64,000 bases of DNA, taken from positions 65,682,111-65,746,110 of the forward strand of contig CM053166.1 in assembly GCA_028571685.1 (NCBI GenBank). The letters run 5' to 3'. Positions within the stretch are counted from its first letter, which is position 1. Every line of letters starts with the position of its first letter. A program made the position numbers and the translations under genes. This document shows positions 22,385 to 34,379 of the stretch, piece after piece. The notes beneath the pieces were generated by a model, which was not told the origin of the DNA, ran no database searches, and saw only the letters and a program-made list of their open reading frames with translations. The stretch comes from Heterohyrax brucei. Lineage: Eukaryota > Chordata > Mammalia > Hyracoidea > Procaviidae.

Positions 22385-22480
22385 AGTTGTTAATCAGTTT
22401 CATAAAAATATATATGTATGTGTACTGTTTAATGAGACACTAGTTTGTTCTGTAAACCTTCATCTAAAGTACAATTAAAA
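22385..22480 (+). mobile_element. L1 extreme 3' end fragment
   Basis: 'atatatatgtatgtgtactg' and 'tctgtaaaccttcatctaaag' plus a poly(A) run resemble 18250-18345, the end of the older L1. About 95 bp only. Confidence 0.6.
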
Positions 22481-22489
22481 AAAATCTTA

Positions 22490-25400
22490 CTAAGAAACAC
22501 TGTAATAAATTTGAAAACCTAGAGGAAAGAAAATGGACAAATACCTAGATTCACATCACCTAACAAAATTATCACAAGGAGAAGGAGTACAGCTTAGTAA
22601 ACCCATCACAAAAGGAGAGATTGAAAAAGTAATTTAAAAAAAAAAACAAAAACTACTAACCAAACAATGTCCTGGCCCAGATGGCTTCACTGGAGAATTC
22701 TACCAAACTTTTAGAGAGGAGTTAATTCCAATACTACTGAAGCTATTTCACGACACAGGAAAGGACCAACAATGCACAAATTCATTCTATGAAGCCAGCA
22801 TAACCCTGATAACAAAGCCAGGGAAAGATCTCACAAAAAAAGAAAATTACAGACCACTACCACTCATGAACCTAGATGCAAAATCTTCAACAAAATCCTG
22901 GCTAATAGAATACAACAACATATCAAAACAATAATTCATCATGACCAATTTGGATTCATATCAGGGATTCAAGGCTGATTCAGCATCAGAGAAACAAATA
23001 ACGTGATCAAGCACATAATAATACAAAAGATCAAAGTGACCTGATTTTGTCAACTGATGCAGAATAAGCATTCGAAAAAGTCCAACACCCATTCATGTTA
23101 AAAACTCTCAGCAAAATAGGAAGAGAAAAGAAATTTCCCAATGCAATAAGAGGCGTCTATGCAAAGCCACCTGCCAACATCATCTTGAATGAAGAGAGAC
23201 TGAAATGATTCCCCCTGAGAACGGAAACTAGACAAGGATGCCTACTCTCACCACTTCTATTCAACATTGTTCTAGAAATTCTAGCCAGGGCAATTAAACA
23301 AGACAAAGAAATAAAGGACATCTGCATCAGCAAAGAAGAAGTAAAAATATCCCTATTTGCAGATAATATGATCGTATGCACAGAGAACTCTAAAGAATCT
23401 GTAAATAAACTACTGGAATTAACAGAAGAGTTCAGTAAAGTATCAGGATACAAGATAAAAGTAAATAACTCGGTAGGATTCCTTCATACCAACAAAGAGA
23501 TCATCAAAGAGGGAATCATGAGATCAATAACATTTACTATAGCCCCCAAGGAAATAAAACATCTAGGAATGAATTTAACCAGAGAAATAAGAGACCCATA
23601 CAGGGAAAATTAAAGACCTTACTGCAAGAAACCAAAAGAGACTTGCATAAGTGGAGAAACTTACCTTGTTTATGAATAGGAAGACTTAACACTGTGAAAA
23701 TGTCTGTTTTACCCAAAGTGATCTACAATTATAATGCAATTTCAATATAAATTCCAGTATCATTTTTTAATGAGATGGAGAAACAAATCACCAGCCTTGT
23801 TCGAGAAGGGAAGAAAATCTGGATAAGCAGAGCTTACTGAAGAAGAGGAACACAGTGGGAGACTTCATACTACTAGACCTTAGAACCTAATACACTGCCA
23901 CAGTAGTCAAAACAGCCTGGTACTGGTAAAAAAGAGACATATAGACCAATGGGACAGAATTGATATCCCAGAAATATCACCATCCTCTTACGAATAGCTG
24001 ATATTTAACAAAGGATCAAAGGTCGTAAACTGGGATAAAAACAGTCTCTTTAACAAGTGGTGTTGACAAAATTGGATACCATCTGCAAAAAAATGAAACA
24101 AGATTCATATCTCATATCTTACACAAAAATTAATTCAAAATGGATCAAAGACCTAAATATCAAACCTAAAATGATAAAGATTATGCAAGTAGAAATAGGA
24201 TCAAGATTGGAAATTCTAATACATGGCTTAGACAGACCACAAACTCTGACCAACAACGCAAGAACAACAGAAGAGAAAATAGATAAATGGGAACTACTAA
24301 GAATCAAACACTTATGTTCATCTAAAGACTTTATGAACAGAGTTAAAAGACTACCTAAGGAATGGGAGAAAAATGTTTGGCAGCTACATATAGGACTGAC
24401 ATCTGATTTTGATAATCTACAAGGTACTGCAAAACACCAACAAGAAAGAAGTACATAATTCAATTAAGCAATGGGCAAAGGAGGTGGACAGACACTTCAC
24501 CAAAGAAGTGTTCAAGGCAGCCAAAAACACGAGGAAAAGCTCATGATCATTAGCAATTAGAGAAATGCAAATCAAAACTACAATGAAATGCCATCTCACC
24601 CCAATAAGATTGAAATATTCCCCAAAACACAAAACAACAAACGCTGGAGAGACTGCAGAGAGATTGGAACTCTCTCACACTGCCGGTGGGAATACAGAAT
24701 AGTACAAACTCTTTGGAAAGCAATTTGGTGCTTCCTTAAAAAGCTAGAAATGGAAATATCATATGATCCAGCAATCCCACTGCTCAGAATATATTGTGTG
24801 GAAATAAAGGCAGTCACATGAACAGACACATGTGCATGAATGTTTATTGTAGCACTGTCCACAATAACCAAAATATGGAATCAAGGTGCCCATCAACAGA
24901 TGAATGGATAAACAAACTGTGGCATATATACTCAATGGAACACTGTGCAGTGATAAAGAACAATGATGATTTTAGAAAGCATCTCATAACTTGGTTTCAA
25001 CTGGAAGACATTATGCTGAGTGAAATCATTCAGCGGCAAAGGGACAAGTATTATATGAGACCTCTGCTACAAGGACTTAAAAACAGACTTACGTATAGAA
25101 GAAAAGACCTTTTGAAAGCTACAGGTGTGGGGAGGGAGGGAGATGGTTGGTCTTAGGTTTGATCGTAGACAGTAGATAGGAATTTGGTTAGGTGAAAGCA
25201 GTGACAGCATGCAGTGGAGAGCAGATCAACATAACTGAACTACGCCATTAACTGAAAACTTTTCTAAACTCAACTCAGTGTTTCAAAAGGCAGAGTAGCA
25301 AGGACGGGTGTCTGGAGGCCATGTTTTCAAGGAACATCAAGGCCAATTGGCGCAACTAGTCTTTTGCTAAGAGAGTCTTCTGTGTCCCACATTGGTGAGT

Positions 25401-26058
25401 GGCATCTGGGGTCTTAAAAGCTAGCAAACTGTCATCTGAGGTACACTAAATGGTCTCAACTCATCTGGAACAGATGATGATCAAGAACAACAAAGACACA
25501 AGGACAAAAGGGACCGGGAGGCATAAAGACCCATATGAATGAGAAACTGTATTAACATGAGACCAGAAGAACCAGCTGGCACCTGGCTGCCACCAAAGGC
25601 AGCCATCATGGGGGACAAAATGTAGAGTCACTGAGGCAACATGAGAAAAAAGAGGAGTTCAGCTCAAGAACTCTACTAAAAGACCAGAACTGATGGCCTG
25701 GCAGCCTTGAGGGTCCCCTGGGAACGTAGCCCCTAGATATGCTGCTCGCCCTAACTGGAAACCAGTACTGAGATCAACTCTTCAGACAAGAATGGACTGA
25801 ACTGGAGGACACAGTGTGAGCATATGGTGTGTGTACTTTATGATTTTATACTTTTGTAGGAGGCTGTCCTACTGGTTTCTTTCTAGATGAGAGAGAAGAG
25901 GATGGAGAGGAGGCGGCAGGTGCTCATTAAGAGGATAGTAGAAATACAGAGTGAAAAGGAGGATTATGCTGTCACAGGGTGAGGAGAGCAGATGGAGCTG
26001 CAGATAGGCATGCATGCAAAATTGATTTGAATTGTATACTTTCACTTAATCACAATTG
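22490..26058 (+). mobile_element. L1 LINE, 5'-truncated, plus strand
   Basis: Starts inside ORF2 and runs through the ORF2 end (about 25130), a 3'UTR (25130-26040) and an A-poor 3' end near 26058. It is colinear with 41440 down to 37860 of the full-length minus-strand copy. Related 3'UTR words: 'ggggtcttaaaagctagcaaac', 'gtcacagggtgaggagagcag'. It appears older than the copy at 37856-45056. Confidence 0.9.
22500..25156 (+). pseudogene. L1 ORF2 remnant (F)
   Basis: Reverse transcriptase and C-terminal part of ORF2. Legible segments: [19 protein letters not shown] (about 23230-23290), the catalytic box reading SLFADNMIV with the second Asp changed to Asn (about 23350), [19 protein letters not shown] (23530-23580), and C-terminal segments 24057-24458 and 24794-25156. 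Numerous stops and several shifts. With the active site also changed it could not function. Confidence 0.88.
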
Positions 26059-26061
26059 ATA

Positions 26062-26310
26062 ATGTCTTGTTTTTAGGTGTTGTGGAGTCAGTTCTGACTC
26101 ATAGTGACTCTGTATAACAGAATGCAAGGTTGCTTTGTCCTGTGCCATCCTCATAGTGGTAGATATGTTTGAGTGCATTGTTACAGCCATCATGTTAGTC
26201 CATCCTGGTGAGGTCTTCCTCTTTTCCACTGGTCCTCTACTTTGCTGATCTTGGTAGCCTCCTCCAGGGATTGGTCCCTCCTGAATGCATGTCCAAAGTA
26301 AATGATACAC
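26062..26310 (-). mobile_element. RTE LINE 3' end, minus strand
   Basis: Plus-strand text 'ttgtggagtcagttctgactc', 'ttgtcctgtgccatcctcat', 'ttcctcttttccactggtcc' and 'ccagggattggtccctcctg' is the reverse complement of the RTE 3' region seen at 18740-19050. Confidence 0.85.
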
Positions 26311-27400
26311 CTGTAGATTTCTTCCTTTTCAGTAATGTCTAGGATAACTCTCTCACAAGGCTGAAGAGTACTCGTTAATTGTTTGGAAGCAAAAGTAGTT
26401 GTTATCAGGAATTTTGGCTTCTCTTTCTGCAGCCCTGTATCAGCAGAGGACTGGATTATGCCCAAACCGCTGTTCCATCGATGGTTTCTCATGTGGTAAA
26501 GCTCTGTTGTCATTTGAGGGTCCCCCTCAAAAAACTCTCACTTCCCACAGCCAACTATTTCTCTTCAGTGCTAAAGCTGGAGAATTTGAAGATTGGAAAA
26601 GTTGACAGTTTTTCGTTTGCTTCAGTTTAGAACCAAATATTGTAGAGGATTGCATCTATAAATCTATAGGGTTTTGAAACTGTTCTATGAGCAAGAAAGA
26701 ACCTGGAAGACTGTCTCTTTGGTTAATGTTGGGTAAGCCCAAAGTGAGTAAGCCACATAGGTTCATGTTTGAAGTCCCTGGAAACATTTCTACTACGTGG
26801 GAGTGTGATGCGGCCCCCCAACTTTGAATCTGGCCACTTCTTCTCTGGAATGCATTCTCTCAGGGAGATTTTCTCCAAGTTTCATCTATATGGGACATCT
26901 GTTAAGGCTGGCAGCTTCTTTTTGGGAGGGCTCCACAAAAGTGGTATGGAGATAGTTAACAACCCCAGAGTCCACGTCCACTGGCTCCTTTGATACTACG
27001 TAGACTGAAACAGGCCCTCACTCTAGGGAACCATCTAAAACTGAGAGCAAAGATTCCATGGTGAACCTTCAAGTGTCAAAACTGAACCCAGTCTTTCTCC
27101 TAACCATATCAGATCAACAAATGCCTATCTTGATGCAGATTGACTCCATTTAAGCATCCTTCCTATATTTTGTCAATGTTATTCATCCTCAAAATACTTT
27201 TTATACCACAGACAGTCCTTGGATTATGAATGAGTTTTCTTCCTAAGGCTGTAATTAAGTCTAATTTATATTAAGTTGGAGTAGTTAGGTACGGTTCATA
27301 TCTGACATCAATTAATCAATTCGTCTTAGTATATGTATAGTATAACCTTTTACTCATAGAACATTAATCACTTCCAGATACGCTAAAATGTCTCTAACAT
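26311..27400. other. Unassigned
   Basis: About 1.1 kb with no recognised repeat, no convincing ORF and no splice-bounded exon that I can defend. Confidence 0.4.
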
Positions 27401-27402
27401 AA

Positions 27403-27552
27403 CATAAAACCCACTGTCACTGAGTTGATTCTGACCCATAACAACATAGGACAGAGTAGAACTGCGCCGTAGAGTTTCCAAGGACTACCTGCTGGATTTG
27501 AACTACCTACCTTTTGGTTGGCAGCTGTGACACTTAACAACTACACCACAAG
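27403..27552 (-). mobile_element. AfroSINE, minus strand
   Basis: Plus strand: 'aaacccactgtcactgagttg' (tail), 'acagagtagaactgcgccgtag', 'ccttttggttggcagctg', 'cacttaacaactacaccac' (head). Confidence 0.92.
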
Positions 27553-27814
27553 ATTGTTTTTTTTTTAAAAAAAAAATAATAGTGATGATGTTTTGACACA
27601 CATTGCTAAGCATCTCTCGTCTATTATTACAAACAATGGTAATTTCAAATTTTTAGTATAATAGGCTTTATGGGGATTCATAACTATGTGTCATATGTAA
27701 GTCTGATGTTCATAACCTGGGAACCTCCTGTAGGTCACTTTGCCTTGGAGAAATGTTTCTATAATTCACTCCATTTGCATGAGCAATGAGGTCACCATCT
27801 TACATCTCTTTCAT

Positions 27815-28166
27815 TTAAACTTTTTTATTTTGAGATGATTGTAGATTTATGTCATAAGAAATAATAGAGAGATCTTGTGCACCCTTTACCAGTTTTACCT
27901 CAATGGTAATATTCTATAAAAGTATGGTACAATATTACAACCAGGATATTGACATTGTTATAGTCCAGACACAGAACATTTTCATCACCCCAAGGATCCC
28001 TCCCGTTACCTTTCTGGAGCCACATATATCATTCTACTTCCCCTCTCTAGTTCTGAGTCCTGGCAACCAGATATTAGTTTTCCCTGTCTAAAATTTTGTA
28101 ATTCAGAACATTTTATAAGTGGAATCATAATGTTTGTAACTATTCGGCATTGGCTTTTTGCCCCCT
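27815..28166 (-). mobile_element. Ancient L1 3' end, minus strand
   Basis: T-rich start, then 'ttgagatgattgtagattta', 'aagaaataatagagagatc', 'aatattacaaccaggatatt' and 'caccccaaggatccctccc': the 3' end of an old mammalian L1 (L1M group), much older than the other L1s here. Confidence 0.8.
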
Positions 28167-28167
28167 A

Positions 28168-28320
28168 CTTAGCAAGATAGATTGACACAGTGGCTGTCAC
28201 AATGGACTCAAACATACCTACTGTTGTGAGCATGGCACAAGACTCAACAGTTTCAACCTGTTGCACATGGGGTCTCCATGAGTCAGAATTGACTGGATGG
28301 TGCCTAATAACAACAACAAG
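28168..28320 (+). mobile_element. RTE LINE 3' end
   Basis: 'agatagattgacacagtggctg', 'gcacatggggtctccatgag', tail 'tcagaattgactggatggtgcc' plus TAATAACAACAACAAG. It is 5'-truncated and followed by the shared flank 28321-28585. Confidence 0.88.
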
Positions 28321-28585
28321 AACCGCACATACTGAATCTCACTGCAGTGAGAGAAGCACAGTTTTAAAGACAAAGAAGGAGAGCTTCTGTATCATTTGAC
28401 ACCTGTGAGGGCTCCAGAACCAGATTCAGGGTTGAGGAAGATTTTTGTTCTTTTTTATCCCGTGTTATCAAGCAGAACTCCAAAACTCTCCTCAGAGCTA
28501 ATGGGAGAATATGGAGTAGTGTCCAACACTATTTTTCCTACTGGATCCAAATCTGCCTTTACTAAAAGTCTTTCTTTTCAGCCTA
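28321..28585 (+). repeat. RTE-linked flank, copy 2
   Basis: Partner of 22031-22300; the similarity begins in the RTE tail and runs on for about 265 bp. Both copies have 'aagacaaag', 'ttcttttttatcc'-like text and 'atcaagcag.actccaaa'. Confidence 0.7.
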
Positions 28586-28596
28586 GCAAAATATCT

Positions 28597-28727
28597 GTGT
28601 GTCTCCATTTTACAGATGAAGAAACAGGTTAGAAATGTTATATTACTTGCATATTTTCACACAGTTAATAAGTGGCAGAGCTAAGAATTGCTTCCTCCAA
28701 AGCTTGTATTTTCTAGCATTAAACCTC
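28597..28727 (-). mobile_element. MIR SINE, minus strand
   Basis: 'ccattttacagatgaagaaac', 'ttcacacagttaataagtggc' and 'agagctaagaattg' are the reverse complement of the conserved MIR core and CORE-SINE tail. Confidence 0.8.
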
Positions 28728-29590
28728 TAAAATTGTATTGGTAACAGGTTAAAAACAGCCCCAAGGCATCCACACTTCTCACACCCACAACTCTGGACCT
28801 TTCTTCAGAACATTTTCCCTAATCTAAGACACCCGTTCCTCCTTAACTGCTCCTGCTCTGTGTTGCTACTAGAGGTTATTGATTAGACTAAATGCTTCAC
28901 AGTAGGACATTACTGACCCTGAGTTCTTCCATCTCAAGGCAGATTTAATCTGGTTCTAGCGGATAGGCTAAACACAAAGGCAAAGCTCCTGATACAGTGT
29001 ATTGAGGCCATGAACAGCACATCAAAAGTATAGATGGTCTTAGGGCCTGACAGTTCATACTATCTGTGGTAACGTTTTGTCTCAGTTACACCTAATGCCA
29101 GGCCAGATATTGCTTTGAGGATCAGATTACAGCACAAAATAGTTGCCTCCTGGAACTCAGGAATCACTGGAAGTGAGCAAGAGCTGTCATCCATTTTGCC
29201 TCTTGCCAAGAAAACTTGTATCAGGTGCTGTGGAGAAAAGTATCAGTTGTTACTTCCTGGTGGTTATTCTAAGAGTGTTTTCTTTTTTTTTTTTAATAGG
29301 ATGTAATTAAACATTACGCACACTTGGCTGAATAATAAAATTATAGATGGAAACATTTTTTGAAGGAACATGTGCATGTAAAAATAAACCAATGTGTGAG
29401 AACAGAGTGCCTAAGCAGCAGGCCGTACTCTGGGACTGGGTGTCCTGATGCCATTCTGCCACCAAATTTGGTGTTATTGGGTTGCTTACATATCAAATAG
29501 TGACTAAGTACCTACTATGTGCAGGCTTTCTTTTGGTTGATTATCTGCTTGGTGTCAGCTACACTGGATAAATTCTTAACCCATCTATCT
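28728..29590. other. Unassigned
   Basis: No gene. A short 'gtgactaagtacctactatgtgc' near 29500-29522 resembles a MIR end, and a T-run lies at 29280-29296. Otherwise nothing recognised. Confidence 0.4.
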
Positions 29591-30200
29591 TAGTCATCTA
29601 GTGCTGCTATAACAGAAATATCATAAGTGGATGGCTTTCAAAGTGAAATTTTATGTTGTCACAGTCCAGTAGGCTGACAGGAACCCTCGTTAAGTGCCAT
29701 GACTGCTAACCAAAAGGTTGGCAGTTCACGTTCTCCAGGTAGACCATTAGGGTAGCTATCAGTTGGAACTGACTTGGTAGCAGTGGGATTAGTAATCTAA
29801 AAGTCCAAATTCAGGGTGTTAGCTCCAGGATAAGGCTTTCTCTTTTGGATCTAGAGGAACGTCCTTGTCATCAAGCCTTCCCAGGAACTGTGAGCTTCCG
29901 ATGCACAGGGACCCCAGGTCCTTCCCAAAAGATGTGCTCTGCTCCTGGCACTGCTTCTTGGTGGCATGAGGTCCCCAAATCTCTGCTTACTTCCCTTTCC
30001 CTTATACCCCAAGAGATTGTCTCAAAGCAAGTACCATCTAACACATTGAGTCCTGCCCCACCAACACAACTGCTGCCCATCCTATGTTGCAGGATTTACA
30101 ACATAGAGGAACATTACACAATACCAGGAATCATGGTCTAGCCAAGTGATGGCTACACACATTTTTGGGAGGACACAATTCAATCCTCCACATCACCCAT
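29591..30200 (-). mobile_element. MaLR-like LTR, minus strand, split by AfroSINE
   Basis: Begins 'gtcatctagtgctgctataac' (reverse complement of a MaLR LTR 3' end) and ends 'catttttgggaggacacaattc'. An AfroSINE (29685-29797) interrupts it. It is diverged; the subfamily is not named. Confidence 0.7.
29685..29797 (+). mobile_element. AfroSINE, partly deleted
   Basis: 'gaaccctcgttaagtgccatg', 'ctaaccaaaaggttggcag' and tail 'cagttggaactgacttggtagc'. The middle (about 40 bp) is missing. Confidence 0.85.
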
Positions 30201-30289
30201 CTTCTGAATGTGACTAAAATCAAACATTATTTCCGAGTGTTGTCCTCCCCCCTTCTGGAAAGAATTAAGAAAAGTAAACCCTATAAAAA

Positions 30290-30446
30290 CAAACAAAAAT
30301 CCCATTGCCAGTGAGTCAATTCTAAGTCATAGCAACCCCATAGGACAGAGTAGACCTGCTCCATAGGCTTTTCCAGGAGTAGTTGGTAGATTCAAACTGC
30401 CAATCTCCTGACTAGTAGCTGTAGTTCTTGACTACTCACCACCCAG
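30290..30446 (-). mobile_element. AfroSINE, minus strand
   Basis: 'cccattgccagtgagtcaattc' (tail), 'ggacagagtagacctgctcc', 'gattcaaactgccaatctcc', and a head with 'gttcttgactactcaccac'. Confidence 0.92.
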
Positions 30447-31332
30447 AAGAGCAGATAATTCTCTACTGAAGCAGAGAAAACCTGAGCTTGAATTCTGTTT
30501 TAACTTTGATCTCTACAAAAAGAACATTTTTCTTATTTCTGCAGCTTACAATCTTGAACAAATGACTCAGTGGAGAAATTAGCTCAGAGAGACATTAGCA
30601 GTCAGTTCTTTTCTGAAGTAATGACAAAAGAACTGTTTTTTGGAACACTAGCTAATTACCTAACTATTTTTGAAAAAAATGTTCTAACACATTATGGTTA
30701 AATTGTTTGGATAAACATGGGCCAAGTTTTAATTTCTTAGAAAATATGAGTTTGAAACCTTAGTCACAAAATGTTTCCTTTGCAGTAAATGTGGCAGTCT
30801 GCACCATACCCTGCAACTCGGAATAAAGCCTAATGTGAGAGTCGACTTTGGTGCTTCAATTGAACAATTTCTACAGCTCATCTTGGGGCATGATCAGTGA
30901 TGAAGAACATCCTTCATTTTAGGGCAGACACAGTGGAGAGACAATCTTTGAATTCCAACCTACCACATGCTGCCTGTAAAATGCAGCATGGCTAGGGTGA
31001 GATTGTAGGTTGGTTCTGGAAAATAACATAAACAACTTAGTGGTTAGAAGCCTTTTGGTGATAGAGAGCTATTTTTAAAGAGTTATTTGTGTGATATGAT
31101 GATGGTGGTGAAGGTTGCCTTAAATCTTATGAGGTCAGCCAGCATCTGACACATACAGGATGAGGATATTCTAGGTCTGAAGGAATAGCATGCATAAAGA
31201 TATAAAAGTACATTGAAGATTACAACAATCTTAATTTGCCCAGTAACTAGTAGTCATAACATGAATCTAGGAAATGCCCATAGTGAGTCTAAGGTTCCAT
31301 CAAACAGGAATAATTTTATCCTGAGAGATGTG

Positions 31333-31370
<38 letters not shown>

Positions 31371-31760
31371 GATGTGACAGTGAGTGTACAAAGCTCAGAA
31401 AAAATATGACTTTCTTTCTGAAGTGTTATTTTTACTAGGATTTGAGAAAAGCTATCAGAGCTTAGGTATTTTTTCTTCTCTAGTAGAAGAAACACACAAT
31501 TCCTCACAATATGTGTTAAGATAGATCCCCTTGTGGGAGGGTTTTGAGGGATTTCTTTTAATTAAATCAGTGAAAAGCAAGCCGAGGAGAAAGGTTTCAT
31601 GACCTTTCATTTAACTCAGCAAAGTCAACTTCTGATTACCTACTTCAGGCAGAATTCTGAGAGATGGTAGAAAATTTTGCATGAAGAACTCCTCTGCTAT
31701 TCTTGGTTAGTAAGTCTTTGGTCTTAATTCATAAGCAGACACCTATTCAGGGTCTGAATT
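30447..31760. other. Unassigned, with a (TG)n tract
   Basis: About 1.3 kb with no recognised transposon or coding region apart from the dinucleotide repeat at 31327-31366. Confidence 0.4.
31327..31366. repeat. (TG)n microsatellite
   Basis: About 19 TG units with one GC interruption. Long uninterrupted TG runs are often length-variable. Confidence 0.97.
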
Positions 31761-31762
31761 GG

Positions 31763-31908
31763 ACCCCTAGTTGCACAGTGGTTAAAAGTTTGGCTGCTAT
31801 CTGAAAGGTTGGCAATTCAAATCCAACAGCAGTTTCTCAGAAACCTTATGGGGGCAAATTATACTCTACTTGAGTTCGAATCATGTTGAAGGCAATGAGT
31901 TTGTTTTT
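31763..31908 (+). mobile_element. AfroSINE
   Basis: 'acccctagttgcacagtggttaaaag', 'gaaaggttggcaattcaaatcc', then a diverged tail ('tgagttcgaatcatgttgaagg') and a T-run. Confidence 0.88.
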
Positions 31909-32019
31909 TTATTCACTGTTCAGGCCTAGATGTGGTCAAGAGGCTAATCTACTTGTTTCTCAGTCCTTGACACACCACATTCAGAGTATTGTAGCATTTT
32001 GCCTCTATCAAAAAACTAT

Positions 32020-32620
32020 ATGAGTGTCCTAGGAATGCTGTTACAAGTAAACAAATTGGCTGACCTATAAGAGCAAAAATTTATTTCCTCACAGTTCTGG
32101 AAGCTAGCAGTATGAATTCAGGGTGTTGACAGGACCATGCTTTCTCTGCTGTCTCTAGAGAAATGCTTTCTTTTCTCCCCTGCCTTCTGGTAGTCCGAGG
32201 TATTCTTTGGCTTGCAGCTGCAGCCTAACTCCCTTATCAAACGACCATCTTCCTCTGTCTCCACTCCTTTGTAAGAACCTATTCAGATTGAGGAGCCATG
32301 GTGGTGCACTTGTTAAGAGCTATGGGGAGCTGTGGCTGCCAACCAAAAGGCCAGCAGTTGGAATCTACCAGCTGCTCCTTGGAAACACAATGGCAGCAGT
32401 TCTACTGTGTCCCTTAGGGTTGCTATGAGGGAGAATTGACTCAGAGGCACTAGGTTTTATGGGACTTAGACTGAATTAGCCCTATTCAACCTCAGTATGA
32501 CCTCATGCTTACTAATAACATTTTCAAAGACTCCTACTTCCAAACAAGATGACATTCACAGGTACCAAGGTGTAGAAACTCAACATACATTTTTAGGGGA
32601 CACAGTATAAACCTTAATAA
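32020..32620 (-). mobile_element. MLT1-like LTR, minus strand, split by AfroSINE
   Basis: 'gtgtcctaggaatgctgttac', 'atttatttcctcacagttctgg' and, after the SINE, 'tattcaacctcagtatgacctc', 'gactcctacttccaaacaagatgac', 'tttttaggggacacag': the full reverse complement of an MLT1-type LTR. Confidence 0.82.
32288..32462 (+). mobile_element. AfroSINE within MLT1
   Basis: 'gagccatggtggtgcacttg', 'ctgccaaccaaaaggccagc', 'cagttctactgtgtccctta', tail 'gagggagaattgactcagagg'. Confidence 0.92.
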
Positions 32621-33327
32621 ATTCTATGGCATTTGTCCACCTTCTCCCTTTCGTGATTCTTGCCCTTGCCTTCCAGAACATATCAGTAATGATCCTTCCT
32701 GCCTCCCACCTCAGTACTGTAACACTTCCTCCTTCTGTGCTGAAAGTCGTACCCTCTTCAAAGAGACTTAATCCTCAGTCATAATTCCTTTCAGGAACAG
32801 GGCAGATAAACTCTCCAACAGTACATTCCTGTGCTGAATCTGAAACTGCTAGAAGGCTTGCACTGGGGAGTGGAAATGAACTGGTATCCTGCTTTGCTGG
32901 TGTTTGGAAACTTATAGGTCGTAATCAGGACTAATGAGAGTTAAAGGATGGTGTCAGAACATTTTCTAGTTTAGAGCCAGAGATTGAACAAGCAAAGTGG
33001 TGACAGCCAGATGCTTCATGTGACTCCATGATGGGGAGTGATTCATGATCACACTTACCACCTTAACCAGGACTCTCTTGTTGCTGCTGTAAGAAGTCAT
33101 TAGGAACTTTCATTGTTTTTTAAGTTTAGTTTTAAAATTTTAAAAACTGAATCTATCAACTTACCGCCCTCATTCGTATCTGTCTATAACTTACCATCTA
33201 TCCGTCTGTCTATCCATCTATCTTTATCTCAGGATTTGTCAACCTGGGCACTATTAGTATTTTGGGCTAGATATTTTTGTTTTGACTTGAGGATTGTCCT
33301 GTGCATTTCAGGATGTCTACCAACTAT
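32621..33327. other. Unassigned, with a TCTA-type tract
   Basis: No gene seen. 33171-33232 holds an imperfect TATC/TCTG run ('gtctgtctatccatctatct'). Confidence 0.45.
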
Positions 33328-33500
33328 AATGGAAACCCTGGGGTTGCAGTGGTTAAGTGCTACATGTGCTAACCAGAACGCCGGAAATTTGAATCTACCA
33401 GGTGCCTCTTGGAAACTCTATGCAGCAGTTCTACTGTGTCCTGTGGTGTTGCTATGAGTCAGAATTGACTCAGCGGTACTGGGTTTGAAGTTTTTTTTCC
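33328..33500 (+). mobile_element. AfroSINE
   Basis: 'ggaaaccctggggttgcagtgg', 'tgtgctaaccagaacgccgg', 'gcagttctactgtgtcctg', tail 'agtcagaattgactcagcgg' and a T-run. Confidence 0.93.
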
Positions 33501-33629
33501 TTTTCGGTTTAACAACATTCTTGGTTTCTACCCATTAGGTGCTAGTAGCCATCCACAACCTCAGTTGTGACAACTAAAAATGTGAAGAACAAAATCATCT
33601 CATTTAAGAAACACTAATCTATGTCTATA

Positions 33630-34035
33630 TAATGAAATTAGTTGTCTTCTGCTGCATAATTAGTTACCCCAAACTTAGAGACCTAAAACAACAACTACCT
33701 TCCACATGTTATCAGTTAGGGTCACTCATGTGGTAACATTCCAATGACAACTGGGCTGAAGTGCCTTTGTTATTTTTCGCATGGCCTTTCTTTTCATGTG
33801 GTGTCTCATCCTCCAGGACCCTTCCACACGGTCTCTTTCTTTCTAGCAAGATAGCCAGGACTTCCTTACAATGTGATGGCTGGATTCTAGAAGAGCAGAA
33901 TTGGAGTTGTCAGGTTTCTTAAGTCTTACCTCAGAACTGACACAATATTATTTCCTCAATATTTTATGTCAAAGCAAATCACTGGACCAGCCTGGTAGAG
34001 AAAGAAGACCACACTTCTTCATAGGGAGTATAACA
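33630..34035. mobile_element. Old interspersed repeat, family not assigned
   Basis: 'gttaccccaaacttagagacc', 'cattccaatgacaactgggctg', 'gtctcatcctccaggaccc', 'agaactgacacaatattatttcc', 'gtcaaagcaaatcactggacc'. This arrangement recurs in mammalian genomes, but I cannot give a reliable name or orientation. Confidence 0.5.
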
Positions 34036-34140
34036 TGTAAGTATAGCAAAAGGTTGAATTGTTGGCCATCATCTTTGGGACTAGCTATCACAACTATGTG
34101 TGTTCATGTTTGCATGTCCTTCAGTATCTAATACCCCTCA

Positions 34141-34218
34141 AAAAACCCAGGGCCATCAAGTCGGTGTTGAATCATAGCAACCCTATAGGATAGAGTAGAT
34201 CTGCCCCATAGAGTACAT
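34141..34218 (-). mobile_element. AfroSINE 3' part, minus strand
   Basis: 'acccagggccatcaagtcggtg' (tail) through 'gatctgccccatagag'. The head half is absent. A 32-bp insertion with a 13-bp target duplication lies at its edge (34223-34254). Confidence 0.85.
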
Positions 34219-34222
34219 AATG

Positions 34223-34254
34223 CCAAGCCAAGTAAAGCCAAGTGCCGTCGAGTC
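34223..34254 (-). mobile_element. 32-bp SINE-tail insertion with 13-bp TSD
   Basis: AGAGTACATAATG occurs at 34210-34222 and again at 34255-34267. The 32 bp between are a SINE tail in reverse: CCAAGCCAAGTAAAGCCAAG, then TGCCGTCGAGTC. There is no head or body, so this is among the shortest retroposon-like insertions one could recognise. Confidence 0.88.
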
Positions 34255-34379
34255 AGAGTACATAATGCATATATTAAATTACAGAATCTTAATAAAATGT
34301 TAGAATTTCAGTGAATATCTACCAGTTCTATAGTGCTAAATATCTGTCAGGTATTGCTGTAAGTACTTTGTATACATAG

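Noticed and set aside
29845..30141. 98-codon plus-strand frame as an exon
   Set aside because: It falls within a minus-strand MaLR-like LTR.
31316..31507. Frame with repeated His-Thr residues
   Set aside because: It is a shadow of the (TG)n microsatellite.
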